Below, piece by piece: positions 55,948 to 64,000 of a stretch of DNA of 64,000 nt; positions within the stretch are counted from its first letter, which is position 1; each line of letters opens with the position of its first letter. Below the pieces are notes generated by a model that saw nothing but the letters and a program-made list of their open reading frames with translations, searched no databases and had not been told where the DNA came from. The stretch is from the NCBI GenBank assembly GCA_000471045.1, contig KI301992.1, forward strand, positions 62,001 to 126,000, read 5' to 3'. The translations under genes were made by a program, and so were the position numbers. This DNA comes from an actinobacterium LLX17. GTDB lineage: Bacteria; Actinomycetota; Actinomycetes; Propionibacteriales; Nocardioidaceae.

Positions 55948-56783
55948 ACGGGCTCCGCGTGGTCCGCACGCCGGCCGACCTGCGGGCCCTCGAGGGCACG
56001 ATCGCCCTGGTGCCCACGATGGGTGCCCTGCACGACGGTCACGTGCAGCTGATGAAGCATGCGCGGCCGCTCGCCGACACGCTCGTGGTCTCGATCTTCG
56101 TCAACCCCACGCAGTTCGCGCCCGGTGAGGACTTCGCCGACTACCCGCGCACGTGGGACGACGACCTCGCCCGCTGTGCCGAGGCCGGCGTCGACATCGT
56201 CTTCGCCCCCGAGGTCGCCACGATGTACCCGTACGGCACCGACGACCAGGTCATGGTCGACCCGGGTCCGCTCGGCGCGATCCTGGAGGGCGAGCTGCGT
56301 CCCACTCACTTCCGTGGCGTGCTGACCGTGGTGGCGAAGCTCTTCGGGCTCGTGCGTCCCGATGTCGCGGTGTTCGGCGAGAAGGACTACCAGCAGCTGG
56401 CGCTGATCCGCCGGATGGCCGAGACGCTCTGCCTGGGCGTCGAGGTCGTCGGCTGCCCCACGGTGCGGGAGGTCGACGGCCTGGCCATGAGCTCGCGCAA
56501 CCGCTACCTCGAGCCCGCCGAGCGCGAGCGTGCCGTCGCCCTCTCGCAGGCGCTCGACGCCGGCGTGGCCGCCGGGTCGCAGGGCGTCGATGCCGTTAGG
56601 GCGGCCGCGACGGCGCGGCTCGCCGACTTCGGGGTGGTGCCCGACTACGTGGCCGTCACCTCGCCCGACCTGAGCGACCCCACCTCCGGTGAGGCGCGGC
56701 TGCTGATCGCCGCCCGTGTCGGCCGCCCCCGACTCCTCGACAACCGTGCCCTGACCCTCGGCCCCACTCCTGAAGGAAGCTGA
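55944..56783 (+). CDS. panC: Pantothenate synthetase
   Basis: This 279-residue enzyme condenses pantoate with beta-alanine using ATP. It has [15 protein letters not shown] near residue 24 (HIGH-like motif), [32 protein letters not shown] and SSRNRYLEP (KMSKS-like). It overlaps the DUF2520 gene and is followed 2 nt later by panD. Confidence 0.96.
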   Translation: MNGLRVVRTPADLRALEGTIALVPTMGALHDGHVQLMKHARPLADTLVVSIFVNPTQFAPGEDFADYPRTWDDDLARCAEAGVDIVFAPEVATMYPYGTDDQVMVDPGPLGAILEGELRPTHFRGVLTVVAKLFGLVRPDVAVFGEKDYQQLALIRRMAETLCLGVEVVGCPTVREVDGLAMSSRNRYLEPAERERAVALSQALDAGVAAGSQGVDAVRAAATARLADFGVVPDYVAVTSPDLSDPTSGEARLLIAARVGRPRLLDNRALTLGPTPEGS

Positions 56784-56785
56784 CC

Positions 56786-57223
56786 ATGCTCCGCACCATG
56801 ATGACCTCCAAGATCCACCGCGCCACCGTGACGCAGGCCGACCTGCACTACGTCGGCTCCGTCACCGTCGACGCCGACCTGCTGGACGCCGCCAACATCC
56901 TGCCCGGCGAGCAGGTGCACATCGTCGACATCGACAACGGCCAGCGCCTGGTCACCTACACGATCGCCGGCGAGCGTGGCAGCGGTGTCATCGGCATCAA
57001 CGGTGCCGCGGCCCGCCTCGTGCACCCGGGCGACCTCGTGATCCTCATCGGCTACGGCCAGATGGAGGACGCCGAGGCCCGTGAGTTCGAGCCCAGCGTC
57101 GTGTTCGTCGACTCCGAGAACCGCATCATCGGCACCGGCTCCGACCCGGCCGAGGCGCTGCCGGGCTCGGGCCTGACGCGCGGTGACATCGTCCCCAACC
57201 CTCTGGTCGCGAGCCCGGCGTGA
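56786..57223 (+). CDS. panD: Aspartate 1-decarboxylase precursor
   Basis: This 145-residue proenzyme makes beta-alanine. It self-cleaves at Gly24-Ser25 in YVGSVTVD to form the pyruvoyl group. [14 protein letters not shown] is also conserved. The ATG at 56786 has GAAGGAAG upstream. It overlaps coaX by 4 nt. Confidence 0.96.
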   Translation: MLRTMMTSKIHRATVTQADLHYVGSVTVDADLLDAANILPGEQVHIVDIDNGQRLVTYTIAGERGSGVIGINGAAARLVHPGDLVILIGYGQMEDAEAREFEPSVVFVDSENRIIGTGSDPAEALPGSGLTRGDIVPNPLVASPA

Positions 57224-57999
57224 CCCTCCTCGCCCTCGACATCGGCAACAGCCAGTCGGTGATCGGCGCCTTCGAGGGCGACAAGCTCGTCGAGCACTGG
57301 ACCGTCTCGTCCGAGACGCGGCGCACCGCCGACGAGTGGCACCTCCTGGCGCAGGGGTTCGTACGGTCGGCAGGGCTGCGCGACGTCGAGGCGGTCGCCA
57401 TGTGCTGCACCGTCCCGAGCATCCAGGTGGAGCTGCGGGCGATGCTCGACCGCCACTACGCGGGCCTGCCGGTCTCGGTCGTGGGTCCGGGCGTCAAGAC
57501 CGGCATCCCCATCCACACCGACAACCCGCGCGAGGTCGGCGCCGATCGCATCGTCAACGCGCTCGCCGCGGCCGAGCTCTACGGCGGTCCGGCGATCGTC
57601 GTCGACATGAACGGCACGGCCACGATCTTCGACGTCATCGACGACGGCAACCGTTACCTGGGCGGTGCGATCGCGCCGGCCGTCGAGCTCTCCCTGGAGG
57701 CGCTGGCCCGCCGCGGCGCGCAGCTGCGCAGCGTCGAGCTGGCCGAGCCGCGCGGCGTCATCGGCAAGAACACGGTCGAGGCGGTGCAGTCCGGTGCCGT
57801 CTACGGCTTCGCGGGCCTGGTCGACGGCATGGTCGAGCGGATGATCGAGGCGCTGGGTGCCGATCCCGACGACGTCGCGGTCATCGCGACCGGCTCGTAC
57901 GCCGAGGTCGTCGTCGACCACTGCACCTCGATCACGTCCCGCGACCCGTGGTTGACGTTGACGGGCCTGCGGCTCGTGCATGACCGCAATCACGCCTGA
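57220..57999 (+). CDS. coaX: Type III pantothenate kinase
   Basis: This 259-residue kinase starts CoA synthesis from pantothenate. It has [13 protein letters not shown] (ATP-binding start), [21 protein letters not shown] and [12 protein letters not shown] near residue 128. In many CoaX proteins the last motif reads DxGTAxT; here it is DMNGTAT. GTG start overlapping panD. It completes a pantothenate-to-4'-phosphopantothenate operon. Confidence 0.95.
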   Translation: MTLLALDIGNSQSVIGAFEGDKLVEHWTVSSETRRTADEWHLLAQGFVRSAGLRDVEAVAMCCTVPSIQVELRAMLDRHYAGLPVSVVGPGVKTGIPIHTDNPREVGADRIVNALAAAELYGGPAIVVDMNGTATIFDVIDDGNRYLGGAIAPAVELSLEALARRGAQLRSVELAEPRGVIGKNTVEAVQSGAVYGFAGLVDGMVERMIEALGADPDDVAVIATGSYAEVVVDHCTSITSRDPWLTLTGLRLVHDRNHA

Positions 58000-58092
58000 G
58001 AGCCGCTGGCCGACTTGCGAGCGCTCTGAGGTCTCGTAGCGTGGAGGGCGAGGGCCGGGAACACCGGTTCCGCCCCGACGAAGGAGGACACC

Positions 58093-58266
58093 ATGGGTAT
58101 CTCCGACAAGTTCGACAACGCGACCGACAAGATCGGCGGCCACGCCAAGGAGAAGACCGGCGAGGCCACGGGCGACGACGAGCTCAAGGCCGAGGGCAAG
58201 GGCGACCAGACCAAGGGTCACCTGAAGGACGCTGCCGAGAACGTCAAGGACGCCTTCAAGAACTGA
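58093..58266 (+). CDS. CsbD family stress protein
   Basis: This 57-residue hydrophilic protein matches CsbD: GISDKFDNATDKIGGHAKEK at the start and GKGDQTKGHLKDAAENVKDAF at the end. Such proteins rise in general stress but have no known biochemical role. The ATG has GAAGGAGG 5 nt upstream. A strong hairpin follows the stop. Confidence 0.93.
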   Translation: MGISDKFDNATDKIGGHAKEKTGEATGDDELKAEGKGDQTKGHLKDAAENVKDAFKN

Positions 58267-58272
58267 CACCAC

Positions 58273-58316
58273 CAGACGACGAGGGGCGAGCCGCGAGGCT
58301 TGCCCCTCGTCGTCTG
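58273..58316 (+). terminator. Hairpin terminator after csbD-like gene
   Basis: Twenty-nt arms (58273-58292 and 58297-58316) pair fully with one G-U pair around a 4-nt loop, 6 nt after the stop. There is no T-run, as is usual for actinobacterial terminators. Confidence 0.75.
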
Positions 58317-58378
58317 TCCAGAACCAGCACGCCCCATCGAGCGGGCACCCCCCGACCCGCTCAGAACAGGAGCATCAC

Positions 58379-58651
58379 ATGATCGGCTTCATCATCACCC
58401 TCGTCATCGTCGGCCTCATCGCCGGCGCGCTCGCCCGCCTCATCATCCCGGGCAAGCAGGATCTCTCGATCCCCGCCACGATCCTGCTTGGCATCGTCGG
58501 CTCGTTCGTCGGTGGCTTCCTCGCCGCCCTGATCTTCGGTGGCGACATCGAGTTCACGGCCTCGGGCATCATCGGTTCGATCATCGGCGCCGTGATCGTG
58601 CTCTTCCTCTGGACGCGCTTCGGCAGTGGCAAGACCCGCAACCACCACTGA
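58379..58651 (+). CDS. GlsB/YeaQ/YmgE family stress membrane protein
   Basis: This 90-residue protein has three hydrophobic segments (about 2-20, 28-50, 58-80) and the typical IAGALARLIIPGKQDLSI and LLGIVGSFVGGFLA. The family is transglycosylase-associated by name only. It is leadered, with AGGAG before the ATG. It sits beside the CsbD gene, a common pairing of stress proteins, but each has its own hairpin. Confidence 0.92.
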   Translation: MIGFIITLVIVGLIAGALARLIIPGKQDLSIPATILLGIVGSFVGGFLAALIFGGDIEFTASGIIGSIIGAVIVLFLWTRFGSGKTRNHH

Positions 58652-58667
58652 GTCTCGCGAGCACGCA

Positions 58668-58703
58668 ACGACGGGGACGGACCACACGGTCCGTCCCCGT
58701 CGT
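58668..58703 (+). terminator. Hairpin terminator after the GlsB-like gene
   Basis: A perfect 16-bp stem, ACGACGGGGACGGACC with its complement around ACAC, starts 16 nt after the stop and precedes the lysS promoter. Confidence 0.78.
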
Positions 58704-58769
58704 CGTGCCCCCCACGTCGCGCCCGGGGAGGGTCGGGGACCGCGCCGGTGCGCCACTACGCTGGGGTCC

Positions 58770-60275
58770 GTGAGCGACGCGCCTGTTCCCGAGCCCGAGG
58801 ACGACCTTCCCGAGCAGCTGCGGATCCGGCGCGAGAAGCGCCAGCGCATCCTCGACGCCGGCGGTGAGGCCTACCCGCTGGACGTGGGCCGCACCCACAC
58901 GCTGCGTTCGATCGTCGAGTCCCACGACGCCGAGGCGCTGGGACCCGACCATCACACGGGCGAGACCGTCACGATCGCCGGGCGGGTCATCTTCCAGCGC
59001 AACACCGGCAAGCTGTGCTTCGCGCGGCTGCGCGAGGGCGACGGCACCGAGTTGCAGGCGATGCTGTCGCTCGCCGAGGTCGGTGAGGAGTCGCTGGCCG
59101 AGTACAAGCAGCTCGTCGACATCGGCGACCACCTGGCCGTGACGGGTGAGGTCATCACGAGTCGCCGGGGCGAGCTCAGCGTGCAGGCCACGTCGTGGGC
59201 GCTGGCGGCGAAGACGTTGCGTCCGCTGCCGAACGAGCACAAGCCGTTGTCCGACGAGGCCCGCAGCCGACTGCGCTACGTCGACCTCATCGTGCGGCCC
59301 GAGGCCCGCGACAACGTGCGCACCAAGGCGAAGGTCCTGCAGTCCCTGCGCGCGACGCTGGACGCCGACACCTTCGTCGAGGTCGACACCCCCACGCTGC
59401 AGCACACCAACGGCGGTGCCGCGGCCCGCCCGTTCGCCACGCACGCCAACGCCTACGACGAGCCGATGCTGCTGCGCATCGCGATCGAGCTGCACCTGAA
59501 GCGGGCGCTGGTCGGTGGCGTCGACCGGGTCTACGAGATCGGCAAGACGTTCCGCAACGAGGGCGTCGACAACACCCACAACCCCGAGTTCATGATGCTC
59601 GAGGCCTACGCGTCCTACTGGACCTACGACACGATGGCCGACCTCACCCAGCGCCTCGTCGTGGGCGCTGCCCGGGCCGTCGGTCGCACGATCGTCGCCG
59701 GACGCGATGGCAGCCAGATCGACCTCGAGGGACAGTGGCGGCACGCGACGATCCACGAGCTCGTCACCGAGGCCGTGGGCGAGCCGGTCGACGTCGGCAC
59801 GTCGCGCGAACGTCTCGTGGCGCTGGCCGACCGGCACCACGTCGCCCTGCAGCCGCACTGGGACGCCGGCGAGATCGTGCTCGAGCTGTACGAGAAGCTC
59901 GTCGAGCACACGCTGATCCAGCCGACGTTCGTGCGCGACTACCCCGAGTCGGTGCGCCCGCTGGCCAAGCGGCACCGTACGACGCCGGGTCTGGTCGAGG
60001 CCTGGGACCTGATCATCAACGGTGTCGAGCTGGGGGTCGCCTACTCCGAGCTCAACGACCCCGTCATCCAGCGCGAGCGGCTCGAGGAGCAGTCGCGCCT
60101 CGCGGCGGCCGGCGACCCCGAGGCCATGGACGTCGACGAGGACTTCCTCCGCGCGCTTGAGTTCGGCATGCCGCCGGCCGGGGGCATGGGTCTGGGCGTC
60201 GATCGTCTGGTCATGCTGCTGCAGGGGATCGGCATCCGCGAGGCCATCCTGTTCCCCCTGTCTCGCAGCGAGTGA
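58770..60275 (+). CDS. lysS: Lysyl-tRNA synthetase (class II)
   Basis: This 501-residue class II synthetase has an N-terminal OB-fold (about 60-150, VTIAGRVIFQRNTGKLCFA), motif 2 KTFRNEGVDNTHNPEF near residue 258 and motif 3 GMGLGVDRLVMLL near 473. It charges tRNA-Lys. GTG start 7 nt after TACGCT (58757-58762), so it is probably leaderless. A nested palindromic repeat follows. Confidence 0.96.
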   Translation: MSDAPVPEPEDDLPEQLRIRREKRQRILDAGGEAYPLDVGRTHTLRSIVESHDAEALGPDHHTGETVTIAGRVIFQRNTGKLCFARLREGDGTELQAMLSLAEVGEESLAEYKQLVDIGDHLAVTGEVITSRRGELSVQATSWALAAKTLRPLPNEHKPLSDEARSRLRYVDLIVRPEARDNVRTKAKVLQSLRATLDADTFVEVDTPTLQHTNGGAAARPFATHANAYDEPMLLRIAIELHLKRALVGGVDRVYEIGKTFRNEGVDNTHNPEFMMLEAYASYWTYDTMADLTQRLVVGAARAVGRTIVAGRDGSQIDLEGQWRHATIHELVTEAVGEPVDVGTSRERLVALADRHHVALQPHWDAGEIVLELYEKLVEHTLIQPTFVRDYPESVRPLAKRHRTTPGLVEAWDLIINGVELGVAYSELNDPVIQRERLEEQSRLAAAGDPEAMDVDEDFLRALEFGMPPAGGMGLGVDRLVMLLQGIGIREAILFPLSRSE

Positions 60276-60290
60276 CCCCAGCCGCCCTGG

Positions 60291-60403
60291 GCGGTGAGCT
60301 ACGGGCCAAACGCGTCCGTAGGCGGTGAGTGAGTGGCCGAATTGCACGCGCTTTTGGCCACTCAGGCACCGCTCACGAGCGGGTTCGGCCACTGACTCAC
60401 CGC
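60291..60403. repeat. Nested palindrome of four related 20-nt units
   Basis: Two direct units (60291-60310 and 60322-60341, GCGGTGAG core) are followed by two inverted units (60353-60372 and 60384-60403). The outer pair 60322-60341/60384-60403 is complementary at 19 of 20 positions. It lies between lysS and the TspO-like gene. It may be a terminator or a REP/BIME-like element. Confidence 0.75.
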
Positions 60404-60453
60404 TCGAGACAGAGGGGCCGGTTGGCGGCGGCTGAGCCGGGTACGTGAACGGC

Positions 60454-61254
60454 ATGGCGAATACTTCGATGACCGAACGAACCGTGTCGGGGACGCGCGC
60501 TCTCGCGTGGGCCGTGCTGGTGGCGGCGATCCTCGAGGTGGTGGCGCCCGTCATCACCGCGACGGGACCCGGCAGCTCACCCGGTGAAGGCTCGGGCCCT
60601 GAGCTGCTCATCACCCCGGTCGGTTGGGCCTTCTCCATTTGGGGCGTCATCTACACGTTGGCGATCGTCCACGCCGTGGCGACGCTGGTCCGCGGACCTG
60701 CTGGCGTGCCAAGGCGTCTGCAGATCGACCTGGTCGTGCTCTACCTCGGTGGTGCCGTCTGGATCGTGCTCGCCGGCCTCGACAGCAGCCTGGCCACGGC
60801 CGCGATGCTGCTGGTCATGCTGGTCGCCGCGGTCGACGGCGTGCTCACCGCCGCCCGCACCCCGGTGCAGCACGACTGGTTCGGCGTGCTCACCCGCGTC
60901 ACCGTCGGCCTGTACGCCGGCTGGGTCACCGCGGCGGCATTCCTGAACGTCTCGACCGCCCTCGTCGACGCGGGCGCGGTGAAGGCCGACTCGTCGGGCT
61001 GGCAGCTCGCCGTCGTCGTCGCAGCGGTCGCGTTCCTGCTCGTCGTCTTGGTCGCCACCCGTGGGAACCGGGCCTACGCGGCCGCCGGCACGTGGGCCAT
61101 GGTGGGCATCGCCGTCACCGGCTCAGCGAACGACGACACCAGCGTGGTCATGCTCGCGGTCGTCGCGGGAGTGCTGCTGGTCGGTACCGCCGCGGCCCTC
61201 CGTTACGCCCACGGTGAACAGTGGAACAGGTCTCACGCGGGCCTCGTTGACTGA
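60454..61254 (+). CDS. TspO/MBR-like membrane protein
   Basis: This 266-residue membrane protein has seven or eight hydrophobic segments. PVGWAFSIWGVIYTLAIV near residue 52 is the signature of the tryptophan-rich TspO/MBR-related group, but the protein is longer than the usual 160 residues and may be only distantly related. Ligands of such proteins can be porphyrins or lipids. The ATG at 60454 and the GTG at 60445 are both possible starts. Confidence 0.7.
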   Translation: MANTSMTERTVSGTRALAWAVLVAAILEVVAPVITATGPGSSPGEGSGPELLITPVGWAFSIWGVIYTLAIVHAVATLVRGPAGVPRRLQIDLVVLYLGGAVWIVLAGLDSSLATAAMLLVMLVAAVDGVLTAARTPVQHDWFGVLTRVTVGLYAGWVTAAAFLNVSTALVDAGAVKADSSGWQLAVVVAAVAFLLVVLVATRGNRAYAAAGTWAMVGIAVTGSANDDTSVVMLAVVAGVLLVGTAAALRYAHGEQWNRSHAGLVD

Positions 61255-61328
61255 TCGTGTGGGCGTGCCGCGTGCCATGACTCTCCCGCAACTAGACTGA
61301 CGAGAACACACCCGATCAAGGGGGCCCC

Positions 61329-63842
61329 ATGTTCGAGAGGTTCACCGACCGCGCCCGACGCGTCGTCGTGCTCGCCCAAGAAGAGGCGCGCATGCTCAGC
61401 CACAACTACATCGGTACCGAGCACATCCTCCTCGGACTGATCCACGAGGGCGAGGGCGTCGCCGCCAAGGCCCTCGAGAGCCTCGACATCTCGCTCGAGG
61501 CAGTCCGCGCCCAGGTCGAGGACATCATCGGCCAGGGCCAGCAGGCGCCCAGCGGGCACATCCCGTTCACGCCGCGCGCCAAGAAGGTGCTCGAGCTGAG
61601 CCTGCGCGAGGCGCTGCAGCTCGGCCACAACTACATCGGCACCGAGCACATCCTCCTCGGCCTCATCCGTGAGGGCGAGGGTGTCGCCGCCCAGGTGCTC
61701 GTCAAGCTCGGCGCCGACCTCAACCGCGTCCGCCAGCAGGTCATCCAGCTCGTGCAGGGCTTCCAGGGCAAGGAGGCCGAGGCCGCCGGCGCCCCCGCCG
61801 AGAACGCCCCGCAGAGCTCGGCCGTGCTCGACCAGTTCGGCCGCAACCTCACCCAGGCCGCGCGCGAGGGCAAGCTCGACCCCGTCATCGGGCGCGAGAC
61901 GCAGATCGAGCGCGTCATGCAGGTGCTCAGCCGCCGCACCAAGAACAACCCGGTGCTCATCGGCGAGCCCGGCGTCGGCAAGACCACCGTGGTCGAGGGC
62001 CTGGCGCAGGACATCGTCCGTGGCGACGTGCCCGAGACGCTGAAGGACAAGCAGATCTACACGCTCGACCTCGGCGCGCTCGTGGCGGGCTCCCGCTACC
62101 GCGGCGACTTCGAGGAGCGCCTGAAGAAGGTGCTCAAGGAGATCAAGACCCGCGGCGACATCATCTTGTTCATCGACGAGATCCACACCCTGGTGGGTGC
62201 GGGTGCCGCCGAGGGCGCGATCGACGCCGCCAGCATCCTCAAGCCGATGCTGGCCCGTGGTGAGCTGCAGACCATCGGCGCCACGACGCTCGACGAGTTC
62301 CGCAAGCACTTCGAGAAGGACGCCGCGCTCGAGCGTCGCTTCCAGCCGATCCAGGTCCCCGAGCCGTCGATCGCGCACACGATCGAGATGCTCAAGGGCC
62401 TGCGCGACCGCTACGAGGCGCACCACCGGGTCACCATCACCGACGAGGCGCTCGTCGCGGCAGCCACGCTGGCCGACCGCTACGTCATGGACCGGTTCCT
62501 GCCGGACAAGGCGATCGACCTGGTCGACGAGGCGGGCTCGCGCTTGCGCATCCGTCGCATGACGGCTCCGCCGGACCTCAAGGAGTTCGACGACAAGATC
62601 GCCGACGTGCGTCGCCGCAAGGAGGGCGCCATCGACGCGCAGGACTTCGAGGCTGCCGCCTCCCTGCGCGACGAGGAGAAGAAGCTCATCGCGGCTCGCA
62701 ACGAGCGCGAGAAGCAGTGGAAGGCCGGCGACATGGACGTCGTCGCGGTCGTCGACGAGGAGCTCATCGCCGAGGTGCTGGCACTGGCCACGGGCATCCC
62801 GCTGGTCAAGCTCACCGAGGAGGAGTCCAGCCGGCTGCTCAACATGGAGGAAGAGCTCCACAAGCGGGTCATCGGCCAGGACGAGGCCATCAAGGCGCTC
62901 TCGCGGGCCATCCGGCGCACGCGGGCGGGTCTGAAGGATCCGCGCCGTCCCGGCGGATCGTTCATCTTCGCCGGCCCCTCGGGCGTCGGCAAGACGTGGC
63001 TGTCCAAGACGCTGGCGCAGTTCCTGTTCGGCGACGACGACGCCCTGATCCAGCTCGACATGTCCGAGTACTCCGAGAAGCACACGGTGGCGCGCCTGTT
63101 CGGTGCACCCCCCGGCTACGTCGGGTACGAGGAGGGTGGACAGCTCACCGAGAAGGTGCGGCGCAAGCCGTTCAGCGTGGTGCTGTTCGACGAGGTCGAG
63201 AAGGCCCACCCGGACATCTTCAACTCGCTGCTGCAGATCCTGGAGGAAGGTCGCCTGACCGACGCCCAGGGCCGGATGATCGACTTCAAGAACACCGTCA
63301 TCATCATGACCACCAACCTCGGCACGCGCGACATCGCCAAGGGCGTCAACCTGGGCTTCAGCCAGGCGAATGACGTCCAGGGGTCGTACGACAAGATGAA
63401 GGCGAAGGTCTCCGAGGAGCTCAAGCAGCACTTCCGGCCCGAGTTCCTCAACCGTGTCGACGAGATCGTCGTGTTCCCGCCGCTCACGCAGGACCAGATC
63501 ATCGCGATGGTCGACATGATGATCAGCTCGCTCGAGGAGCGCCTGCGCGACAAGGACATGGGCATCGAGCTCACGCCCGCCGCGAAGGACGTCCTGGCCC
63601 GCCGTGGCTTCGACCCCGTGCTCGGCGCGCGTCCGCTGCGACGCACCGTGCAGCGCGAGATCGAGGACACGATGGCCGAGAAGATGCTGTTCGGCGAGCT
63701 GCGTCCCGGCCAGATCGTCTTCGTCGACGTCGAGGGCGAGGGCGCCGAGGCGACCTTCACCTTCACCGGCACCGCGAAGGCCGATCTGGAGCTGACCGAG
63801 GGCACCGAGCCCCTCGCGGTCGAGGCCGGCACCACCGAGTAG
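61329..63842 (+). CDS. clpC: ATP-dependent Clp protease ATP-binding subunit ClpC
   Basis: This 837-residue AAA+ unfoldase feeds ClpP. Two Clp_N repeats ([15 protein letters not shown] and [15 protein letters not shown]) open the protein. Walker A motifs are GEPGVGKT (212) and GPSGVGKT (549), and a UVR-like middle domain lies at about 425-460. It is leadered, with TAGACT at 61293-61298 and AAGGGGG before the ATG. I saw no clear ClgR palindrome upstream. A hairpin and the second copy of a 60-nt repeat follow. Confidence 0.97.
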   Translation: MFERFTDRARRVVVLAQEEARMLSHNYIGTEHILLGLIHEGEGVAAKALESLDISLEAVRAQVEDIIGQGQQAPSGHIPFTPRAKKVLELSLREALQLGHNYIGTEHILLGLIREGEGVAAQVLVKLGADLNRVRQQVIQLVQGFQGKEAEAAGAPAENAPQSSAVLDQFGRNLTQAAREGKLDPVIGRETQIERVMQVLSRRTKNNPVLIGEPGVGKTTVVEGLAQDIVRGDVPETLKDKQIYTLDLGALVAGSRYRGDFEERLKKVLKEIKTRGDIILFIDEIHTLVGAGAAEGAIDAASILKPMLARGELQTIGATTLDEFRKHFEKDAALERRFQPIQVPEPSIAHTIEMLKGLRDRYEAHHRVTITDEALVAAATLADRYVMDRFLPDKAIDLVDEAGSRLRIRRMTAPPDLKEFDDKIADVRRRKEGAIDAQDFEAAASLRDEEKKLIAARNEREKQWKAGDMDVVAVVDEELIAEVLALATGIPLVKLTEEESSRLLNMEEELHKRVIGQDEAIKALSRAIRRTRAGLKDPRRPGGSFIFAGPSGVGKTWLSKTLAQFLFGDDDALIQLDMSEYSEKHTVARLFGAPPGYVGYEEGGQLTEKVRRKPFSVVLFDEVEKAHPDIFNSLLQILEEGRLTDAQGRMIDFKNTVIIMTTNLGTRDIAKGVNLGFSQANDVQGSYDKMKAKVSEELKQHFRPEFLNRVDEIVVFPPLTQDQIIAMVDMMISSLEERLRDKDMGIELTPAAKDVLARRGFDPVLGARPLRRTVQREIEDTMAEKMLFGELRPGQIVFVDVEGEGAEATFTFTGTAKADLELTEGTEPLAVEAGTTE

Positions 63843-63855
63843 TCGTCACCGCACA

Positions 63856-63887
63856 AGGCCCCCGTACCCGCCAGGGTGCGGGGGCCT
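63856..63887 (+). terminator. Hairpin terminator of clpC
   Basis: AGGCCCCCGTACCC pairs with GGGTGCGGGGGCCT (one T-G wobble) around GCCA, 13 nt after the clpC stop. The following CGTGCGT has no T-run. Confidence 0.78.
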
Positions 63888-63907
63888 CGTGCGTCACCTC
63901 CGTAGCC

Positions 63908-63967
63908 AGAAATGCTGACGTCGCCACCGTTTGCACCGTGCTGAACGGTGGCGAAGCCAGCAAATCT
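63908..63967. repeat. 60-nt palindromic intergenic repeat, copy 2
   Basis: This element begins AGAAATGCTG and ends CAGCAAATCT. Its 24-nt ends are complementary at 20 positions. It is the same length as copy 1 (36637-36696), with which it shares 43 of 60 positions, mostly in the ends. It follows the clpC terminator. The last 33 nt of the window show nothing I can assign. Confidence 0.75.
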
Positions 63968-64000
63968 GGAGAAGGTCTACAGGCGGAAGCGCCCATCGGG

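Noticed and set aside
61254..61328. ClgR-type or CIRCE operator upstream of clpC
   Set aside because: I looked for GTTCGC-type or CIRCE palindromes and found none convincing. Only a TAGACT -10-like box is visible.
61233..63431. A 732-codon open frame antisense to clpC
   Set aside because: ClpC on the plus strand is unmistakable. The antisense product is low-complexity Leu/Asp/Val with no family.

Overview
The window reads as one contiguous piece of a high-GC actinobacterial chromosome. Gene content fits Propionibacteriales/Nocardioidaceae, for example Aeromicrobium or a relative: an ANTAR regulator, the tilS-hpt-ftsH-folE-folP-folB-folK block, the panC-panD-coaX-lysS-clpC block, a DUF3516 helicase, DUF3180, and many genes whose start codon sits 6-7 nt after a TANNNT box, as in leaderless transcripts. 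No transposase, integrase, prophage gene, rRNA or CRISPR array was seen. The genus is an inference.

Region 1 (1-11558) is an accessory catabolic cluster: the end of a ribose-type ABC transporter, enoyl-CoA hydratase, an ACAD10/11-type acyl-CoA dehydrogenase, SDR, an ACAD11-type APH kinase, a cyclase-family hydrolase, a small ABM-fold protein, a TetR repressor, a divergent MaoC hydratase plus enone-reductase-like enzyme, two alpha/beta hydrolases and a phosphotriesterase/lactonase-like metalloenzyme. Four promoters in it, including that of the TetR gene, carry related copies of one about 20-bp palindrome, so the cluster looks like one local regulon. The kinase/dehydrogenase pair is the known signature of 4-hydroxyacyl-CoA breakdown through a 4-phospho intermediate. 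With lactonase-like hydrolases beside it, uptake and degradation of a lactone or 4-hydroxy acid is my working model.

Region 2 (11569-25764) holds a DUF429/(p)ppGpp-synthetase fusion, tRNA-Phe and tRNA-Asp, a TetR-MMPL transporter pair, another alpha/beta hydrolase, gluQRS, a GAF-ANTAR regulator, a flavin amine oxidase, a frameshifted Na+/H+ antiporter, a membrane PAS-GGDEF-EAL protein, tRNA-Glu and a minimal metallopeptidase.

Region 3 (25757-43215) has a pirin, a FAD-oxidoreductase plus cyclopropane-synthase-type methyltransferase pair (likely 10-methyl fatty acid synthesis), exonuclease III, a DMT exporter, a decapeptide-repeat protein, an OYE-family reductase, aroQ, purL, a quinone reductase, a DUF3516 helicase and a Baeyer-Villiger-type monooxygenase divergent from its probable TetR repressor across a perfect palindrome.

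Region 4 (43219-64000) is core metabolism: ppa, dacB, a zinc metalloprotease, tilS, hpt, ftsH, the folate operon folE-folP-(NTF2-like)-folB-folK-DUF3180, a DUF885 peptidase-like protein, the pantothenate/CoA operon (DUF2520)-panC-panD-coaX, the stress proteins CsbD and GlsB, lysS, a TspO-like membrane protein and clpC. Several palindromic intergenic repeats, including a 60-nt element present twice, separate these units.
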